From positions 1 through 47,643 of the forward strand of contig JAGAIZ010000057.1 in assembly GCA_017626325.1 (NCBI GenBank): a DNA stretch of 47,643 bases, written 5' to 3'. A program made the position numbers and the translations under genes. Each line of letters begins with the position of its first letter. Within the stretch, counting starts at the first letter, position 1. The notes beneath the pieces are model-generated. The model was not told the DNA's origin and made no database searches. It saw only the letters and a program-made list of their open reading frames with translations. Of this stretch, positions 1 through 8,939 are shown in pieces. The DNA is from Lachnospiraceae bacterium (GTDB lineage Bacteria > Bacillota > Clostridia > Lachnospirales > Lachnospiraceae).

Positions 1-52
1 AGCGGCAGGGAAACGGGAAGAAGCCGGAAGAAGGCTGCCGGAGGAAAGACAT

Positions 53-124
53 GGCTCCATGGTCAAGCGGTTAAGACATCGCCCTTTCACGGCGGTAACA
101 CGGGTTCGATTCCCGTTGGAGTCA
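53..124 (+). tRNA. tRNA-Glu (TTC)
   Basis: The acceptor arms GGCTCCA and TGGAGTC pair with one G-T wobble. The D-arm, the anticodon loop CTTTCAC with anticodon TTC, and the T-arm GGTTCGATTCC are all in place. The 3' CCA is not encoded. A weak hairpin with a T-tract follows at 128-148. Confidence 0.96.
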
Positions 125-127
125 TTT

Positions 128-148
128 GCTTTTTATAAAGCTTTTTTT
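128..148 (+). terminator. Weak hairpin with T-tract after tRNA-Glu
   Basis: A 5-bp stem, GCTTT/AAAGC with a TTAT loop, is followed by seven T. It is short and AT-rich, so at best a weak terminator between the two tRNA genes. Confidence 0.3.
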
Positions 149-178
149 GTTTTTATAAATAGTATATAATAGTATTAT

Positions 179-249
179 GGTGACTTAGCCAAGTGGTAAG
201 GCCCCGGTCTGCAACACCGTTATCGCCGGTTCAAATCCGGCAGTCACCT
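179..249 (+). tRNA. tRNA-Cys (GCA)
   Basis: The acceptor arms GGTGACT and AGTCACC are perfectly complementary, with T at the discriminator position as expected for tRNA-Cys. The anticodon loop is CTGCAAC, anticodon GCA, and the T-loop is GGTTCAAATCC. CCA is not encoded. A perfect TATAAT at 165-170 lies just upstream and could serve as its -10 box, though no good -35 is seen. Confidence 0.96.
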
Positions 250-256
250 TTTAAAG

Positions 257-295
257 ACCTTACAAGTGCGTAACTTATAAGGTTTTTTATTTTTT
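257..295 (+). terminator. Rho-independent terminator of the tRNA pair
   Basis: An 11-bp stem with one mismatch (ACCTTACAAGT against ACTTATAAGGT) has a short loop and is followed by a T-rich tract. Confidence 0.7.
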
Positions 296-384
296 ACTGA
301 ACTCTATATTATGTAAATTAAGAAAAAATTATATATAATTAAGGAAAGGAATGATAAGAAAAGGTAAAAATTTCGTAAATTTCA

Positions 385-411
385 TTGACAAATTTGAAAT
401 GGGGTTATATT
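385..411 (+). promoter_or_regulatory. Sigma-A-like promoter for the chemoreceptor gene
   Basis: A perfect TTGACA at 385-390 is followed by an AT-rich -10 region; TATATT at 406-411 leaves a 15-bp spacer, and TATTTT at 408-413 leaves 17 bp. It lies about 60 bp upstream of the start codon at 474. There is no sigma-28-type motif. Confidence 0.5.
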
Positions 412-473
412 TTTAAATGTAATGATATAAATAACGGAACGTAAGGCTTGCTGAGGTAGAGAGGAGAATTGTT

Positions 474-1778
474 ATGGTATCTGATAAAGAGGAGAGATTT
501 AAGAATTTAAGCGTCAAAGATAAAGTAAACAACGTAACCACCCTGATTATTATCATGTATCTGGGCAGTATGATATTCGCCAGCGTTATGTTGATGGTTA
601 TGCGCAAGCTGCCGATAGAATATGAGCTGGCTTTCGGAATAATTACGATTGTTGTATTGGCTGTAATAGCATTCAATTGTGTAAGAGTTACGTCAAAGAG
701 AGCCAAGTGGCTTGTGAAGTACATTGCCGAACCAATTGGAGAACTGAGTCAGGTGGCGGAGGACATATCGAACGGCAGGCTTGATGTTGAGGTTGCTTAT
801 GAGGCACAGGATGAGATTGGCCAGCTTGCAAAGGATTTTAAAAAGACGGCGGTTACATTACATAAGATTATTGCGGATTTAAGCAATATTCTGGAGGCGT
901 TCGCGCAGGGAGACTATACGATTCATTCAGAGTGTAAAGAAGCTTATGTAGGTGCTTTTCAGATTGTCATGGATAAATTGATGGCTACAGTTACGAATAT
1001 AAGCTCTACGCTTCATCTGATCAGGGATGCATCTGACGAAGTGGCGGCCGGAGCGGGACAGCTTGTGGTAAGCTCGCAGGATCTTGCTAAGGGAGCTGAA
1101 GAACAGTCGATTGCGGTAGATAATCTGGTAGCAAGTGTAACGGAAGTCGCGAATCAGGTTATTGCGAACAGCAAATCTACGGATATCGTTCACGATAAAG
1201 CAAAGGAAGTAGGAGCAGAGGCGGTTATCAGCCAGAACAAGATGAAAGAGCTTATGCAGGCAATGGAAAGCATTTCCAAGACCTCTCAGGAGATAGAAAA
1301 GGTCATTGTAGAGATAGAAAGTATCGCTTCCCAGACGAACCTGCTTGCGTTAAATGCATCTATAGAGGCAGCCAGAGCAGGAGAAGCCGGCAAAGGCTTC
1401 GCTGTTGTGGCCGAACAGATCAGAATGCTGGCGGAGAGCAGTGCGGATTCCGCAGAGACCTCCAAGCATTTGTTGGAAGTAAACCGTACAGAGGTTACAC
1501 ATGGCAATGATGTAACGCAGAAAACGGCGGATTCCCTGAATAAAGTATTGGCGGAGCTGGATCATATTATCGGAGAGGTTGCCAATATTCGTACCGCATC
1601 TGATAATCAGGCTGTTTCGGTTAAGCAGATCGAAGAGGGAGTGAAACAGATCAGTGATGTTATTCAGAGCAATTCGGCGGCTTCCGAGGAAGCTTCAGCG
1701 ACAAGCGAGGAGTTATCAGCAGAGGCGGATTCTTTAGATTCTCTGGTAGGAAGATTCAAGCTGCGTGATGTGAAGTAA
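474..1778 (+). CDS. Methyl-accepting chemotaxis protein without an extracytoplasmic sensor domain
   Basis: This 434-residue chemoreceptor would form part of a signalling array that controls the kinase CheA. Two hydrophobic segments (about 22-43 and 50-70) are separated by only a few residues, so almost nothing is exposed outside the cell. A HAMP-like region follows at about 71-125. The long helical signalling domain carries the conserved hairpin tip at about 284-310, including QTNLLALNASIEAARAG. The start is preceded by GAGGAG. The gene stands alone, with its own promoter and terminator, between tRNA genes and a lipoprotein gene. Known for the family: receptors of this form sense internal or membrane states, or depend on partner proteins. 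The actual signal cannot be read from the sequence. The class is certain. Confidence 0.93.
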   Translation: MVSDKEERFKNLSVKDKVNNVTTLIIIMYLGSMIFASVMLMVMRKLPIEYELAFGIITIVVLAVIAFNCVRVTSKRAKWLVKYIAEPIGELSQVAEDISNGRLDVEVAYEAQDEIGQLAKDFKKTAVTLHKIIADLSNILEAFAQGDYTIHSECKEAYVGAFQIVMDKLMATVTNISSTLHLIRDASDEVAAGAGQLVVSSQDLAKGAEEQSIAVDNLVASVTEVANQVIANSKSTDIVHDKAKEVGAEAVISQNKMKELMQAMESISKTSQEIEKVIVEIESIASQTNLLALNASIEAARAGEAGKGFAVVAEQIRMLAESSADSAETSKHLLEVNRTEVTHGNDVTQKTADSLNKVLAELDHIIGEVANIRTASDNQAVSVKQIEEGVKQISDVIQSNSAASEEASATSEELSAEADSLDSLVGRFKLRDVK

Positions 1779-1822
1779 TTGAACTGATTTTTAGAATTGA
1801 TTTGAGATAGGGATTGTCGGAG

Positions 1823-1870
1823 AAAGCATCGTATCAGGATCGAATGAGGTCTTGCGCGATGCTTTTTTAT
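1823..1870 (+). terminator. Rho-independent terminator after the chemoreceptor gene
   Basis: The arms AAAGCATCG and CGATGCTTT enclose a loop of about 26 nt and are followed by a run of T. Confidence 0.65.
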
Positions 1871-1923
1871 TTGTAAAGTGTTGCTGTCAAGCGATCTTTT
1901 GCATTGAAATGTATCATGCCCGG

Positions 1924-1966
1924 AGATAAAAACAGGATCCATGCTTATCATGCATGAATCCTGTTT
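1924..1966 (-). terminator. Terminator for the DUF3048 lipoprotein gene
   Basis: Read on the minus strand, the arms AAACAGGAT and ATCCTGTTT (with extra CATGC pairing inside) form a hairpin followed by a T-rich stretch. It lies about 40 bp after the stop codon. Confidence 0.65.
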
Positions 1967-2004
1967 GCAATCCGGTATTATATTTTGCCGTATCATATGA
2001 ATGA

Positions 2005-3165
2005 TTACTGTGCGTCCGCCGAAGTAATCTTCACATCGTCTACTAAGAAGGAATCACCGTCTTCCACAATGCATACCATTGTTTTGCCGGTATTAAACTG
2101 AATTTCATTTCCGTCATCATCGTAGTATCTTGTAGCGCCGTAATCGGAGGTTTTCTCCCAGGTAACATGGATTCCTTTGCCATTGGTGAAGAACCATCCG
2201 TCTCTGGTGTTGTCGTGACACTGGAATGCCAGATAGCCTTTCTGGTCACGAACCTCGAAATAAGTGTTCTGAATAATAATGTTCTTAAAAGATAATTGCT
2301 GGCTGTTTGCCAGATCTACGTGAGGACCCTCCGCTTCGCCGGATAAGTGCTGATATCTGTCATACAGACCGGTCTCGCTGTTATATACGAAGTAGCAGTT
2401 GGTAACCGGATAGGTGGGCGACATATCCACCTTATTAGCGGTAATTGCATCGCTGTACTGCTCTAAGGTATTAGGCGCATCTGTCGGGGCAAACACGTAA
2501 TGCTGTTCGTCAGCGTAGCCGTCACGATATTCCAGATCATATCCCAGCTTCTCGATATCCGCCATAATGCCCTGCGTATCTACGTAAGAGTTATCGGTAG
2601 AATTGCCGGTGTCGCTCGCACGCCAGAAATTGCTGCTGGATAAGCCGTCGATATCTTCCGTATCATCACGATTAATTACTTCGTCTATGTAGAACGGTCC
2701 GCCGTAATGAATGTAAAATGCATCCCATTCAAACGACCAATATACGTAATAATCACGACAGCTTCTCACGTTGCCGAGTCTGTCGAAATCACTCCAGTCC
2801 TGGAACAGTGCCATCAGACGGGTTATGCTTCCCTCGACATTGCATTCATACAAAACATCAGCCCTGGAAATACCATATTGCGCCGCAGTTTTTGTATTAG
2901 GAATCATAACGGTGATCGGCCTTGTATTGTTTACCTCTTCGGTAACCCACTCATTTGTGATTCGGCTTCGAACCATTCCCTCTTCCGGAGGAAGGTCTTC
3001 GTCAGTTTCTTCTTCTACCTCTTCTGCCTCTTCTTCAATGTCTGGTACGTCATCAATAACTTGTTCTACAACAGGTTCAACGATTTCTTCTTCTTTTTTA
3101 CCACAACCAAATAATAAAAGAGCAGAAGATAAAGATACAAGAAGAAGCACTTGCAATCTCTTCAT
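2005..3165 (-). CDS. DUF3048-family (YerB-like) lipoprotein
   Basis: This is a 386-residue exported lipoprotein. The signal peptide at 1-20 ends in the lipobox LLFGC, with C21 as the lipidated cysteine. A strongly acidic Glu/Asp/Val linker at about 25-60 would act as a spacer from the membrane. The rest matches the DUF3048 pattern as I recall it: an N-terminal domain with RPITVMIPNT and ADVLYECNVEGSITRLMA, then a C-terminal domain ending in KTMVCIV. The family is widespread in Firmicutes (YerB in Bacillus) and has no settled function; a cell-envelope role is inferred from its location. AGAGAGG precedes the ATG at a normal distance. The gene is a single transcription unit with its own promoter and terminator, divergent from rmlD. 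Confidence 0.88.
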   Translation of the reverse strand: MKRLQVLLLVSLSSALLLFGCGKKEEEIVEPVVEQVIDDVPDIEEEAEEVEEETDEDLPPEEGMVRSRITNEWVTEEVNNTRPITVMIPNTKTAAQYGISRADVLYECNVEGSITRLMALFQDWSDFDRLGNVRSCRDYYVYWSFEWDAFYIHYGGPFYIDEVINRDDTEDIDGLSSSNFWRASDTGNSTDNSYVDTQGIMADIEKLGYDLEYRDGYADEQHYVFAPTDAPNTLEQYSDAITANKVDMSPTYPVTNCYFVYNSETGLYDRYQHLSGEAEGPHVDLANSQQLSFKNIIIQNTYFEVRDQKGYLAFQCHDNTRDGWFFTNGKGIHVTWEKTSDYGATRYYDDDGNEIQFNTGKTMVCIVEDGDSFLVDDVKITSADAQ

Positions 3166-3210
3166 CTTTAATCCTCTCTTTCTATATCAGGTAATAACCC
3201 AACTGTTCCT

Positions 3211-3239
3211 AGTATATCATAAGAAAATTACAGAGTCAC
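3211..3239 (-). promoter_or_regulatory. Promoter for the DUF3048 lipoprotein gene
   Basis: On the minus strand GTGACT (3234-3239) and TATACT (3211-3216) are spaced by 17 bp, about 45 bp upstream of the start codon. Confidence 0.5.
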
Positions 3240-3249
3240 TAGAAATTAT

Positions 3250-3279
3250 TTGAAAATATAGACAAAATGTTACTAAATT
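3250..3279 (+). promoter_or_regulatory. Possible promoter for rmlD
   Basis: TTGAAA at 3250-3255 is followed at 18 bp by TAAATT (3274-3279). The match is modest and the leader would be about 170 nt. Confidence 0.3.
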
Positions 3280-3453
3280 ATTACATAAAGTTTGGAAGAA
3301 TGTATAGGCACTTTTGCAACAGGAAAACATAGGGGTAGAAATGATAAAGAATTGCATAATTTATCCATAAGTTGTAAGATATACATACCAGTACAATTCT
3401 GGATAACAGAGGGGATTCTATTCATTAATATAAGAGAAAGCAGAGGATATTTC

Positions 3454-4299
3454 ATGAAAAAGATTATTGTAACAGGCTGTAATGGACAATTGGGACGTGC
3501 TATGAATCAGCAGTATGCAGGCAGTACGGAGTACGAATTGATCAATACAGATGTGGGAGAATTAGACATTACGAAGATAGACGACGTTATGGAGTTCGTA
3601 CGCGGCATACAGCCATACGCTATTATCAATTGTGCCGCTTACACGGCGGTGGAAGCCTGCGAGAAGGAAGAAGACCTGGCATTCCGGATCAATGCGATCG
3701 GACCGCGGAATCTGAGTATCGCGGCCAATGAGACGGGCGCCAAAATGATGCATGTGTCTACGGATTATGTATTTGACGGCAACGGCGCCAGACCTTATAT
3801 AGAGACTGATCCGGTGGGACCGCAGGGCGCTTACGGCAGAACGAAGTTAGCCGGTGAGAATTTTGTAAAGGAATTCAGCGCCAAACATTTCATTGTACGT
3901 ACCGCATGGCTATACGGCGACGGCAAGAATTTTGTGAAGACCATGTTACGTTTATCGGAAACCAACGATAAGGTGAGAGTTGTACGGGATCAGGTGGGGT
4001 CTCCGACCAGTGCCAGAGAATTGGCGAAGGCAATCGCTTATCTGCTTCCTACGGAGAATTACGGTCTCTTCCATGGAACCTGCGAGGGAGACTGCAGTTG
4101 GGCGCAGTTTACGGAGGAAATTTTCAGACTGGCAGGCAAGAATACCGTGGTGGAAGGTATTACATCCGAGGAGTACGGCGCTGCCGTGAAGCGTCCCGCT
4201 TATTCCATTCTGGAAAATTATATGTTCAAGATGACGACAGATTTTATGTTTGCCGACTGGCATGATGCCATTGCGGAGTATTTGAAGGATGGCAAATAA
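3454..4299 (+). CDS. rmlD: dTDP-4-dehydrorhamnose reductase-like enzyme (RmlD family)
   Basis: This 281-residue NAD(P)H-dependent reductase belongs to the extended short-chain dehydrogenase family. RmlD reduces dTDP-4-keto-L-rhamnose to dTDP-L-rhamnose in the cytoplasm. The Rossmann motif GCNGQLG is at 8-14, STDYVFDG at about 102-109, and the catalytic YxxxK is Y127/K131. The start at 3454 was chosen because the family begins MKKIIVTG and AGAGG precedes it; an in-frame ATG at 3292 would add 54 residues unlike the family. RmlA, RmlB and RmlC are not in this window, so the dTDP substrate must come from genes elsewhere. A different 4-keto-deoxyhexose substrate cannot be excluded. It is the first gene of the polysaccharide locus. 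Confidence 0.85.
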   Translation: MKKIIVTGCNGQLGRAMNQQYAGSTEYELINTDVGELDITKIDDVMEFVRGIQPYAIINCAAYTAVEACEKEEDLAFRINAIGPRNLSIAANETGAKMMHVSTDYVFDGNGARPYIETDPVGPQGAYGRTKLAGENFVKEFSAKHFIVRTAWLYGDGKNFVKTMLRLSETNDKVRVVRDQVGSPTSARELAKAIAYLLPTENYGLFHGTCEGDCSWAQFTEEIFRLAGKNTVVEGITSEEYGAAVKRPAYSILENYMFKMTTDFMFADWHDAIAEYLKDGK

Positions 4300-4308
4300 T
4301 TCAAACTG

Positions 4309-4317
4309 TGGTATAAT
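4309..4317 (+). promoter_or_regulatory. Extended -10 promoter for gmd
   Basis: TGG followed directly by a perfect TATAAT (4312-4317) is an extended -10 element. There is no good -35, as is common for this class. It lies about 80 bp before the gmd start. Confidence 0.5.
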
Positions 4318-4398
4318 GAGTCTTGCGGCGGCTTGCGCTCGGTAAAATTCAATATTTGTGAAATTAAGAAAAAGAGATGAAAGAAAAAGGAGATTGGC

Positions 4399-5469
4399 AT
4401 GCAGAAAACAGCGTTGATTACAGGTATTACAGGTCAGGACGGTTCTTATTTAGCCGAGTTTTTATTGGAGAAAGGATATGAAGTACACGGTCTGATTCGC
4501 AGACACAGTATCACGAATACGGCAAGAATCGATCATCTGATCAATTCTGATTATCATAAGGTTAAATTTTTCCTGCATTTTGCAGACACGACAGATTCCA
4601 GCAATCTGATGCGCCTGATTGCCGAGATTCGGCCTACGGAGGTCTATAATCTGGCGGCACAGTCTCATGTAGGGGTGTCTTTTGAGGTGCCGGAGTACAC
4701 GGCGGAGGCAACAGGCGTCAGCACGCTTAAACTGTTAGAAGCGATTCGCGTAAACGGCGGAACGTGCAGATTTTATCAGGCATCTACATCCGAATTGTTC
4801 GGCGGTATTCCCGAGACGGCGCCGCAGAGCGAGAAGACCCCGTTTTATCCCAAGAGCCCTTATGGCGCGGCGAAGCTGTATTCTTACTGGATCACGGTAA
4901 ACTATAGAGAGTCTTATAATATGTTTGCATGTAACGGTATTTTGTTTAACCATGAATCTCCGAGACGCGGTGAGAATTTCGTTACCAGAAAGATCACGCT
5001 GGCGATCGCGAACATTGTCGCGGGCAGGCAGGAGAAATTATCTTTGGGGAATATGAATGCGAAACGTGACTGGGGGTTTGCAGGGGACTATGTCAAAGGA
5101 ATGTGGCTCATGTTGCAGCAGGACAAGCCGGATGATTTCGTGCTTGCCACCAATGAGACTCATACAGTCAGGGAATTTGTGGAAGCGGCTTTTGGGGAAT
5201 TGGGTATTGAGGTTCGCTGGGAAGGCACCGGTGTCAATGAGAAGGGTTATGATGCCGGGACAGGTAAGCTTCTCGTAGATGTAAATCCTGAGTTTTATCG
5301 TCCGGCTGAGGTGGAATTCCTTTGGGGAGACTGCAGTAAGGCTGAGAAAGAGCTTGGCTGGAAGCGGGATGTAGATTTCAGGGGATTGGTTGCCATGATG
5401 ATGGATTCGGATCTGCGGGAGATCGCAGGTATGAGCTGCGCTGATTATAAGGCGCAGAATGGTAAGTAA
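4399..5469 (+). CDS. gmd: GDP-mannose 4,6-dehydratase
   Basis: Gmd converts GDP-D-mannose to GDP-4-keto-6-deoxy-D-mannose, the first step of GDP-L-fucose synthesis, using tightly bound NADP. The 356-residue length fits the family. The nucleotide motif [20 protein letters not shown] is at 8-27. The catalytic residues can be placed as T130, E132 (in QASTSELFG) and Y155/K159 (in [10 protein letters not shown]), close to the known T/E/Y/K set. [17 protein letters not shown] is another family block. AAAGGAG precedes the ATG. The second enzyme of the pathway, fcl, follows after one membrane-protein gene, so GDP-fucose is very likely made here. It might also feed GDP-rhamnose-type routes, but fcl nearby argues for fucose. 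Confidence 0.97.
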   Translation: MQKTALITGITGQDGSYLAEFLLEKGYEVHGLIRRHSITNTARIDHLINSDYHKVKFFLHFADTTDSSNLMRLIAEIRPTEVYNLAAQSHVGVSFEVPEYTAEATGVSTLKLLEAIRVNGGTCRFYQASTSELFGGIPETAPQSEKTPFYPKSPYGAAKLYSYWITVNYRESYNMFACNGILFNHESPRRGENFVTRKITLAIANIVAGRQEKLSLGNMNAKRDWGFAGDYVKGMWLMLQQDKPDDFVLATNETHTVREFVEAAFGELGIEVRWEGTGVNEKGYDAGTGKLLVDVNPEFYRPAEVEFLWGDCSKAEKELGWKRDVDFRGLVAMMMDSDLREIAGMSCADYKAQNGK

Positions 5470-5487
5470 GAAAAGGCTTAAGTATCT

Positions 5488-7242
5488 ATGCTATCGGTGA
5501 TATTGATATGGTGTTATATGCTGGTGACCGCTTCGGCGGTAGGATATGGTGTACTGCATGTGCTTACAAGCCGTATACCATATCGAATCAGGCATATGGA
5601 CAGCTATTTGATGTGCGGGCTTGTATGCGTCACGGTATACGCGCAGTTCTTCAGCTTGTTTTATAAGGTTGGGCTGCTTGCGAATCTGATATTGTGTGCG
5701 GTGTGCATTATGGTTCTGTGGCGCAGCAGGCAGGCGCTTGGCTGCATGTTTGCGGGAGTATGGAGTCAAATAAAAGAAAATCAATCAGGGAAAAGAGGGA
5801 GAATGCTTGTCATACTATTCCTCTTTTTGCTATTTGCATATGGAACTTCCAGGGGAATCATTCACTATGATACCGGCTTGTATCATGCGCAGAGTATCCG
5901 CTGGCTGGAGGAGTATGGTGTGGTAAAAGGACTGGGAAACCTGCATTGCAGGCTTGCCTATAACAGTTCGTCCTTTGCGTTGTCTGCCTTATACAGTATG
6001 GCGTTTCTGGGCGGGCAGTCTTATCACTGCTGTGCGGGGCTGTTTGCTTTCATTGTAGCGAAGCTCTGCCTGGAAATGTGGGACAGTCTGCGGCGCTGCA
6101 GGCTTAGGGTCAGTGATTTTGCCCGGGTTATGGGTATTTACTATCTGGTAAATATTTTCGATGAGATGGTTTCGCCTGCTTCGGATTATTTCATGGTGCT
6201 GACTGCGTTCTATATTGTAATCCGCTGGCTTGATCTGGTGGATAGCGAAGAGAAGGAAGCGCTTCCATATGCGCTGCTGTGCGTGGCGGGGGTATTTCTG
6301 ATGACGGTGAAGCTGTCCGCGGCGCTGATATTGCTTCTGGTAATTCATCCGGCATACTATCTGCTCAAAAACAGAAAATGGCGGGAGATTGTATTATATC
6401 TGTGTCTCGGCATAGTCACGGCGCTTCCGTATTTTATCAGAAATATCATCATTTCCGGCTGGGCAGTGTATCCTTTTACGATGCTTAAGCTGTTGGATGT
6501 GCCCTGGAAGATACCGGAGGGACTGGCGGATTATGACGCCAGGGAGATACAGGTCTATGGAAGAGGCTATACGGATGTGGCGCAGTTTGACCGGCCTGTC
6601 CGGGAGTGGCTGCCGGAGTGGTTCAGAGGGCTGGCTGGCAGCGACAAGGTTCTGGTGCTGGCGGCAGGCGCGTCTGTGTGTATACTTCTGTTGTGGGGCA
6701 TACGATTGCTGTGGAAGACGCTTGGATATAAGAGAAAGCAATCAGGAGGCATAGATGCGAGGATGTGGCAGATTCTTCTGGTACAGGCGACAATGGCGGG
6801 TTCCTTCCTTTTCTGGCTGGCTACTTCGCCGTTAATCCGCTATGGCTGTGTGTATGTGTATCTGACTTCCGCAGTAATATCAGGCAGCGTTTATGACAGG
6901 ATGATGGAGTACGGCGCTGCGAAAACAGGAGCAGGTACAGGGCGGAGACGGAAGCTGTATGGCGCTGCGGGCAGATTGTGTATGGCGGCGGTGCTGCTGC
7001 TGACCGGATATAAGGTGTTTGCGCTGGGCAGGGAAATTGCCACGACGTATACGAATGATTACTGGCTGGTACAGAAGGATTACGAGAATTATGAGGTGAT
7101 TCCTTATGAAATCAACGGCGTTGTATTCTACTATCCGGCGCAGGGCGACCAGGTAGGATATGAGAGTTTTCCTTCTTCGCCGACGATAGCGGAGATCGGA
7201 TTTCTGGGAGAAGATATAGAGGACGGATTCTACAGACCATAA
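5488..7242 (+). CDS. Polytopic membrane protein, LIC_10190-like (possible GT-C glycosyltransferase)
   Basis: The 584-residue protein has roughly ten or more hydrophobic segments along its length. After the first helices it carries YDTGLYH at 127-133 and [14 protein letters not shown] at 148-161, blocks I associate with LIC_10190-type membrane proteins of polysaccharide loci. An acidic/histidine motif in the first large outer loop is typical of GT-C enzymes, which transfer sugars from polyprenyl-phosphate carriers outside the membrane; that role is inferred. It starts 18 bp after gmd with a weak AAAAGG site and sits between gmd and fcl, in the same direction. Acceptor and donor cannot be told. 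Alternative roles are a polymerase or a transporter. Confidence 0.7.
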   Translation: MLSVILIWCYMLVTASAVGYGVLHVLTSRIPYRIRHMDSYLMCGLVCVTVYAQFFSLFYKVGLLANLILCAVCIMVLWRSRQALGCMFAGVWSQIKENQSGKRGRMLVILFLFLLFAYGTSRGIIHYDTGLYHAQSIRWLEEYGVVKGLGNLHCRLAYNSSSFALSALYSMAFLGGQSYHCCAGLFAFIVAKLCLEMWDSLRRCRLRVSDFARVMGIYYLVNIFDEMVSPASDYFMVLTAFYIVIRWLDLVDSEEKEALPYALLCVAGVFLMTVKLSAALILLLVIHPAYYLLKNRKWREIVLYLCLGIVTALPYFIRNIIISGWAVYPFTMLKLLDVPWKIPEGLADYDAREIQVYGRGYTDVAQFDRPVREWLPEWFRGLAGSDKVLVLAAGASVCILLLWGIRLLWKTLGYKRKQSGGIDARMWQILLVQATMAGSFLFWLATSPLIRYGCVYVYLTSAVISGSVYDRMMEYGAAKTGAGTGRRRKLYGAAGRLCMAAVLLLTGYKVFALGREIATTYTNDYWLVQKDYENYEVIPYEINGVVFYYPAQGDQVGYESFPSSPTIAEIGFLGEDIEDGFYRP

Positions 7243-7301
7243 CAAAGCAATTTGCTTTTGATATATTGGAGTATCACGATAGAAAGGAAAGGAAGCAGTA
7301 T

Positions 7302-8243
7302 ATGAACAAGACAGACAAGATTTACGTAGCAGGTCACAGAGGACTGGTAGGCAGCGCGATTGTGAGGAATCTGCAGGCGAAGGGCTATGAGAATATCATC
7401 GGCAGAACGCACAGGGAACTGGATCTGACGAGCCAGCAGGCGGTCAGAGATTTCTTTGAGGCGGAGAGACCGGATGTGGTAGTGCTCGCGGCTGCTAAGG
7501 TGGGCGGTATCAATGCGAATAACACGACGCCGGCGGAATTTGCGTATGAGAATATGCAGATTCAGTGCAATGTCATTAAGTGCTGTCACGACTATAAGGT
7601 AAAGAAGCTGCTGTTTCTGGGCAGCACTTGTATCTATCCTAAGATGGCGCCGCAGCCGATTCCGGAGGATGCTCTCCTGACAGGACCGTTGGAAGTAACC
7701 AATGAGGCGTATGCCATTGCAAAGATTGCGGGACTGGAGATGTGCAAATTCTATAAGAGACAGTACGGAGACGATTTCATTAGCTGTATGCCGACCAATC
7801 TGTACGGACCGCATGATAATTACGATCTGCAGGGTTCCCATGTCATGCCTGCCATGATTCGTAAGTTCCACGAGGCGAAGGTAAATAACGCGGAGTCAGT
7901 GGAGCTGTGGGGAACAGGGACACCGCTTCGGGAGTTCTTATATGTGGATGATATGGCGGATGCCTGCGTATTCCTGTTGGAGCATTACAGCGGCGAACAG
8001 CATGTGAACATTGGTACCGGCAAGGAAGTGACGATCAGAGAACTGGCTGAAACAGTGCAGAAGGTAGTAGGCTATGAAGGGAAGATCGTATGGAATAAGG
8101 ATATGCCGGATGGAACGCCGCGTAAGCTGACGGATGTGACCAAGCTGCACGGCCTTGGCTGGAATCATAAGGTTGAACTGGAGGAAGGCGTAAAGCTTGC
8201 CTATGACTGGTTTAAGGAGAATGTGGAGAACGCAAGGCTGTAA
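7302..8243 (+). CDS. fcl: GDP-L-fucose synthase
   Basis: Fcl (WcaG) performs the 3,5-epimerisation and 4-reduction of GDP-4-keto-6-deoxymannose to GDP-L-fucose with NADPH. The protein has 313 residues. The Rossmann motif GHRGLVGSA is at 11-19. The catalytic triad can be placed as S108 (in LGSTCIYP) and Y137/K141 (in NEAYAIAK), and [16 protein letters not shown] is a family hallmark. The start at 7302 is supported by AGGAAAGGAAG; an upstream in-frame ATG at 7266 would only add a charged tail. It completes the GDP-fucose pathway begun by gmd. A hairpin overlaps its stop codon. Confidence 0.97.
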   Translation: MNKTDKIYVAGHRGLVGSAIVRNLQAKGYENIIGRTHRELDLTSQQAVRDFFEAERPDVVVLAAAKVGGINANNTTPAEFAYENMQIQCNVIKCCHDYKVKKLLFLGSTCIYPKMAPQPIPEDALLTGPLEVTNEAYAIAKIAGLEMCKFYKRQYGDDFISCMPTNLYGPHDNYDLQGSHVMPAMIRKFHEAKVNNAESVELWGTGTPLREFLYVDDMADACVFLLEHYSGEQHVNIGTGKEVTIRELAETVQKVVGYEGKIVWNKDMPDGTPRKLTDVTKLHGLGWNHKVELEEGVKLAYDWFKENVENARL

Positions 8244-8269
8244 ACAGGGCGATAACTTATCGTTTACAG
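8238..8269 (+). promoter_or_regulatory. Stem-loop over the fcl stop codon
   Basis: The arms CTGTAAAC and GTTTACAG, with extra GATAA/TTATC pairing inside, form a hairpin with no T-tract. It could protect the mRNA 3' end or act as a weak attenuator. Confidence 0.35.
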
Positions 8270-8390
8270 CGCGGCGTTTGTCTGATATTATGTCAGAAAT
8301 GGTAAATATGCGGCGGCATTTACCGGTATCATGATCGGAAGAAAGCATATATTGCCATAATTTACGATTTGTTGAAGGAGTAAAAGGGGA

Positions 8391-8771
8391 ATGTTACAAG
8401 TAAATAGTGTAAGTACGCAGGAGCTGGAACAGGCGATATCCGATTTCATGTTGGAGCTGGGAATCCCCGCACATCTGCGGGGATATCAGTATTTGCGGAG
8501 TGCGGTAGGCATGTGCGTGGAGGATATGGAACTGGTAGGCAGCGTAACCAAGCTCTTATATCCTGATCTGGCGAAGCTGTATCAGACGACAGACCAGAAG
8601 ATAGAAAGAGCGATCCGCAACGCGATCGAGGTATCGTGGGAGAGAGGCAACAGCGCGTTGTTTGAAGAATTGTTCGGCTATTGCAACGGCAACGGCTACA
8701 GCAGGCCGACCAACAGCGAATATATCGCTGCGGCTGCCGATTACATAAGGCTTAAGTATGAATTATTATGA
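8391..8771 (+). CDS. Stand-alone Spo0A C-terminal DNA-binding domain protein
   Basis: The 126-residue protein corresponds to the effector half of the sporulation regulator Spo0A. It has the family blocks GIPAHLRGYQYLRSA (24-38), VTKLLYPDLAKLYQTT (52-67), the recognition-helix region IERAIRNAIEVSWERGN (71-87), and PTNSEYIAAAADYIRL near the end. There is no receiver domain and no phosphoacceptor aspartate, since the protein starts only about 20 residues before the first helix. It should bind DNA at 0A-box-like sites without direct control by phosphorelay. An AGGGG site precedes the ATG, and a strong terminator follows, so it ends the first polysaccharide unit. A regulator of the locus or of biofilm/sporulation genes is the likely role (inference). 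The domain call is secure. Confidence 0.9.
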   Translation: MLQVNSVSTQELEQAISDFMLELGIPAHLRGYQYLRSAVGMCVEDMELVGSVTKLLYPDLAKLYQTTDQKIERAIRNAIEVSWERGNSALFEELFGYCNGNGYSRPTNSEYIAAAADYIRLKYELL

Positions 8772-8776
8772 AATGT

Positions 8777-8825
8777 AAGAAAGAGACTTATCTCTGAAGA
8801 GATACGTCTCTTTCTTTTTTTGTAC
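8777..8825 (+). terminator. Strong Rho-independent terminator after the Spo0A-domain gene
   Basis: The stem AGAAAGAGAC/GTCTCTTTCT continues with TATCTC/GAGATA and is followed by a long T run. Confidence 0.85.
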
Positions 8826-8839
8826 AACTATGGTAGAAT
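8811..8839 (+). promoter_or_regulatory. Promoter for the main glycosyltransferase operon
   Basis: TTTCTT (8811-8816) and TAGAAT (8834-8839) are spaced by 17 bp, with TGG directly before the -10 forming an extended -10. The -35 overlaps the preceding terminator tract. Confidence 0.45.
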
Positions 8840-8939
8840 TATGTTGAATTAGTCTGACTATTGTTCGCAGACGGTATCTATGCAGGCAGATACATATTGC
8901 TTGCAGTTTCAGATTGACAGAAGGGCATGGAGCGTTGCA

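Noticed and set aside
53-249. tRNA genes as an integration site for the following region
   Set aside because: No second copy of a tRNA 3' end was noticed in the window and no integrase lies next to the tRNAs.
2707-3253. Open frames on the plus strand opposite the lipoprotein gene
   Set aside because: They are antisense to a well-supported DUF3048 gene, lack ribosome sites and show low-complexity Ser/Thr or Phe runs from the acidic linker.
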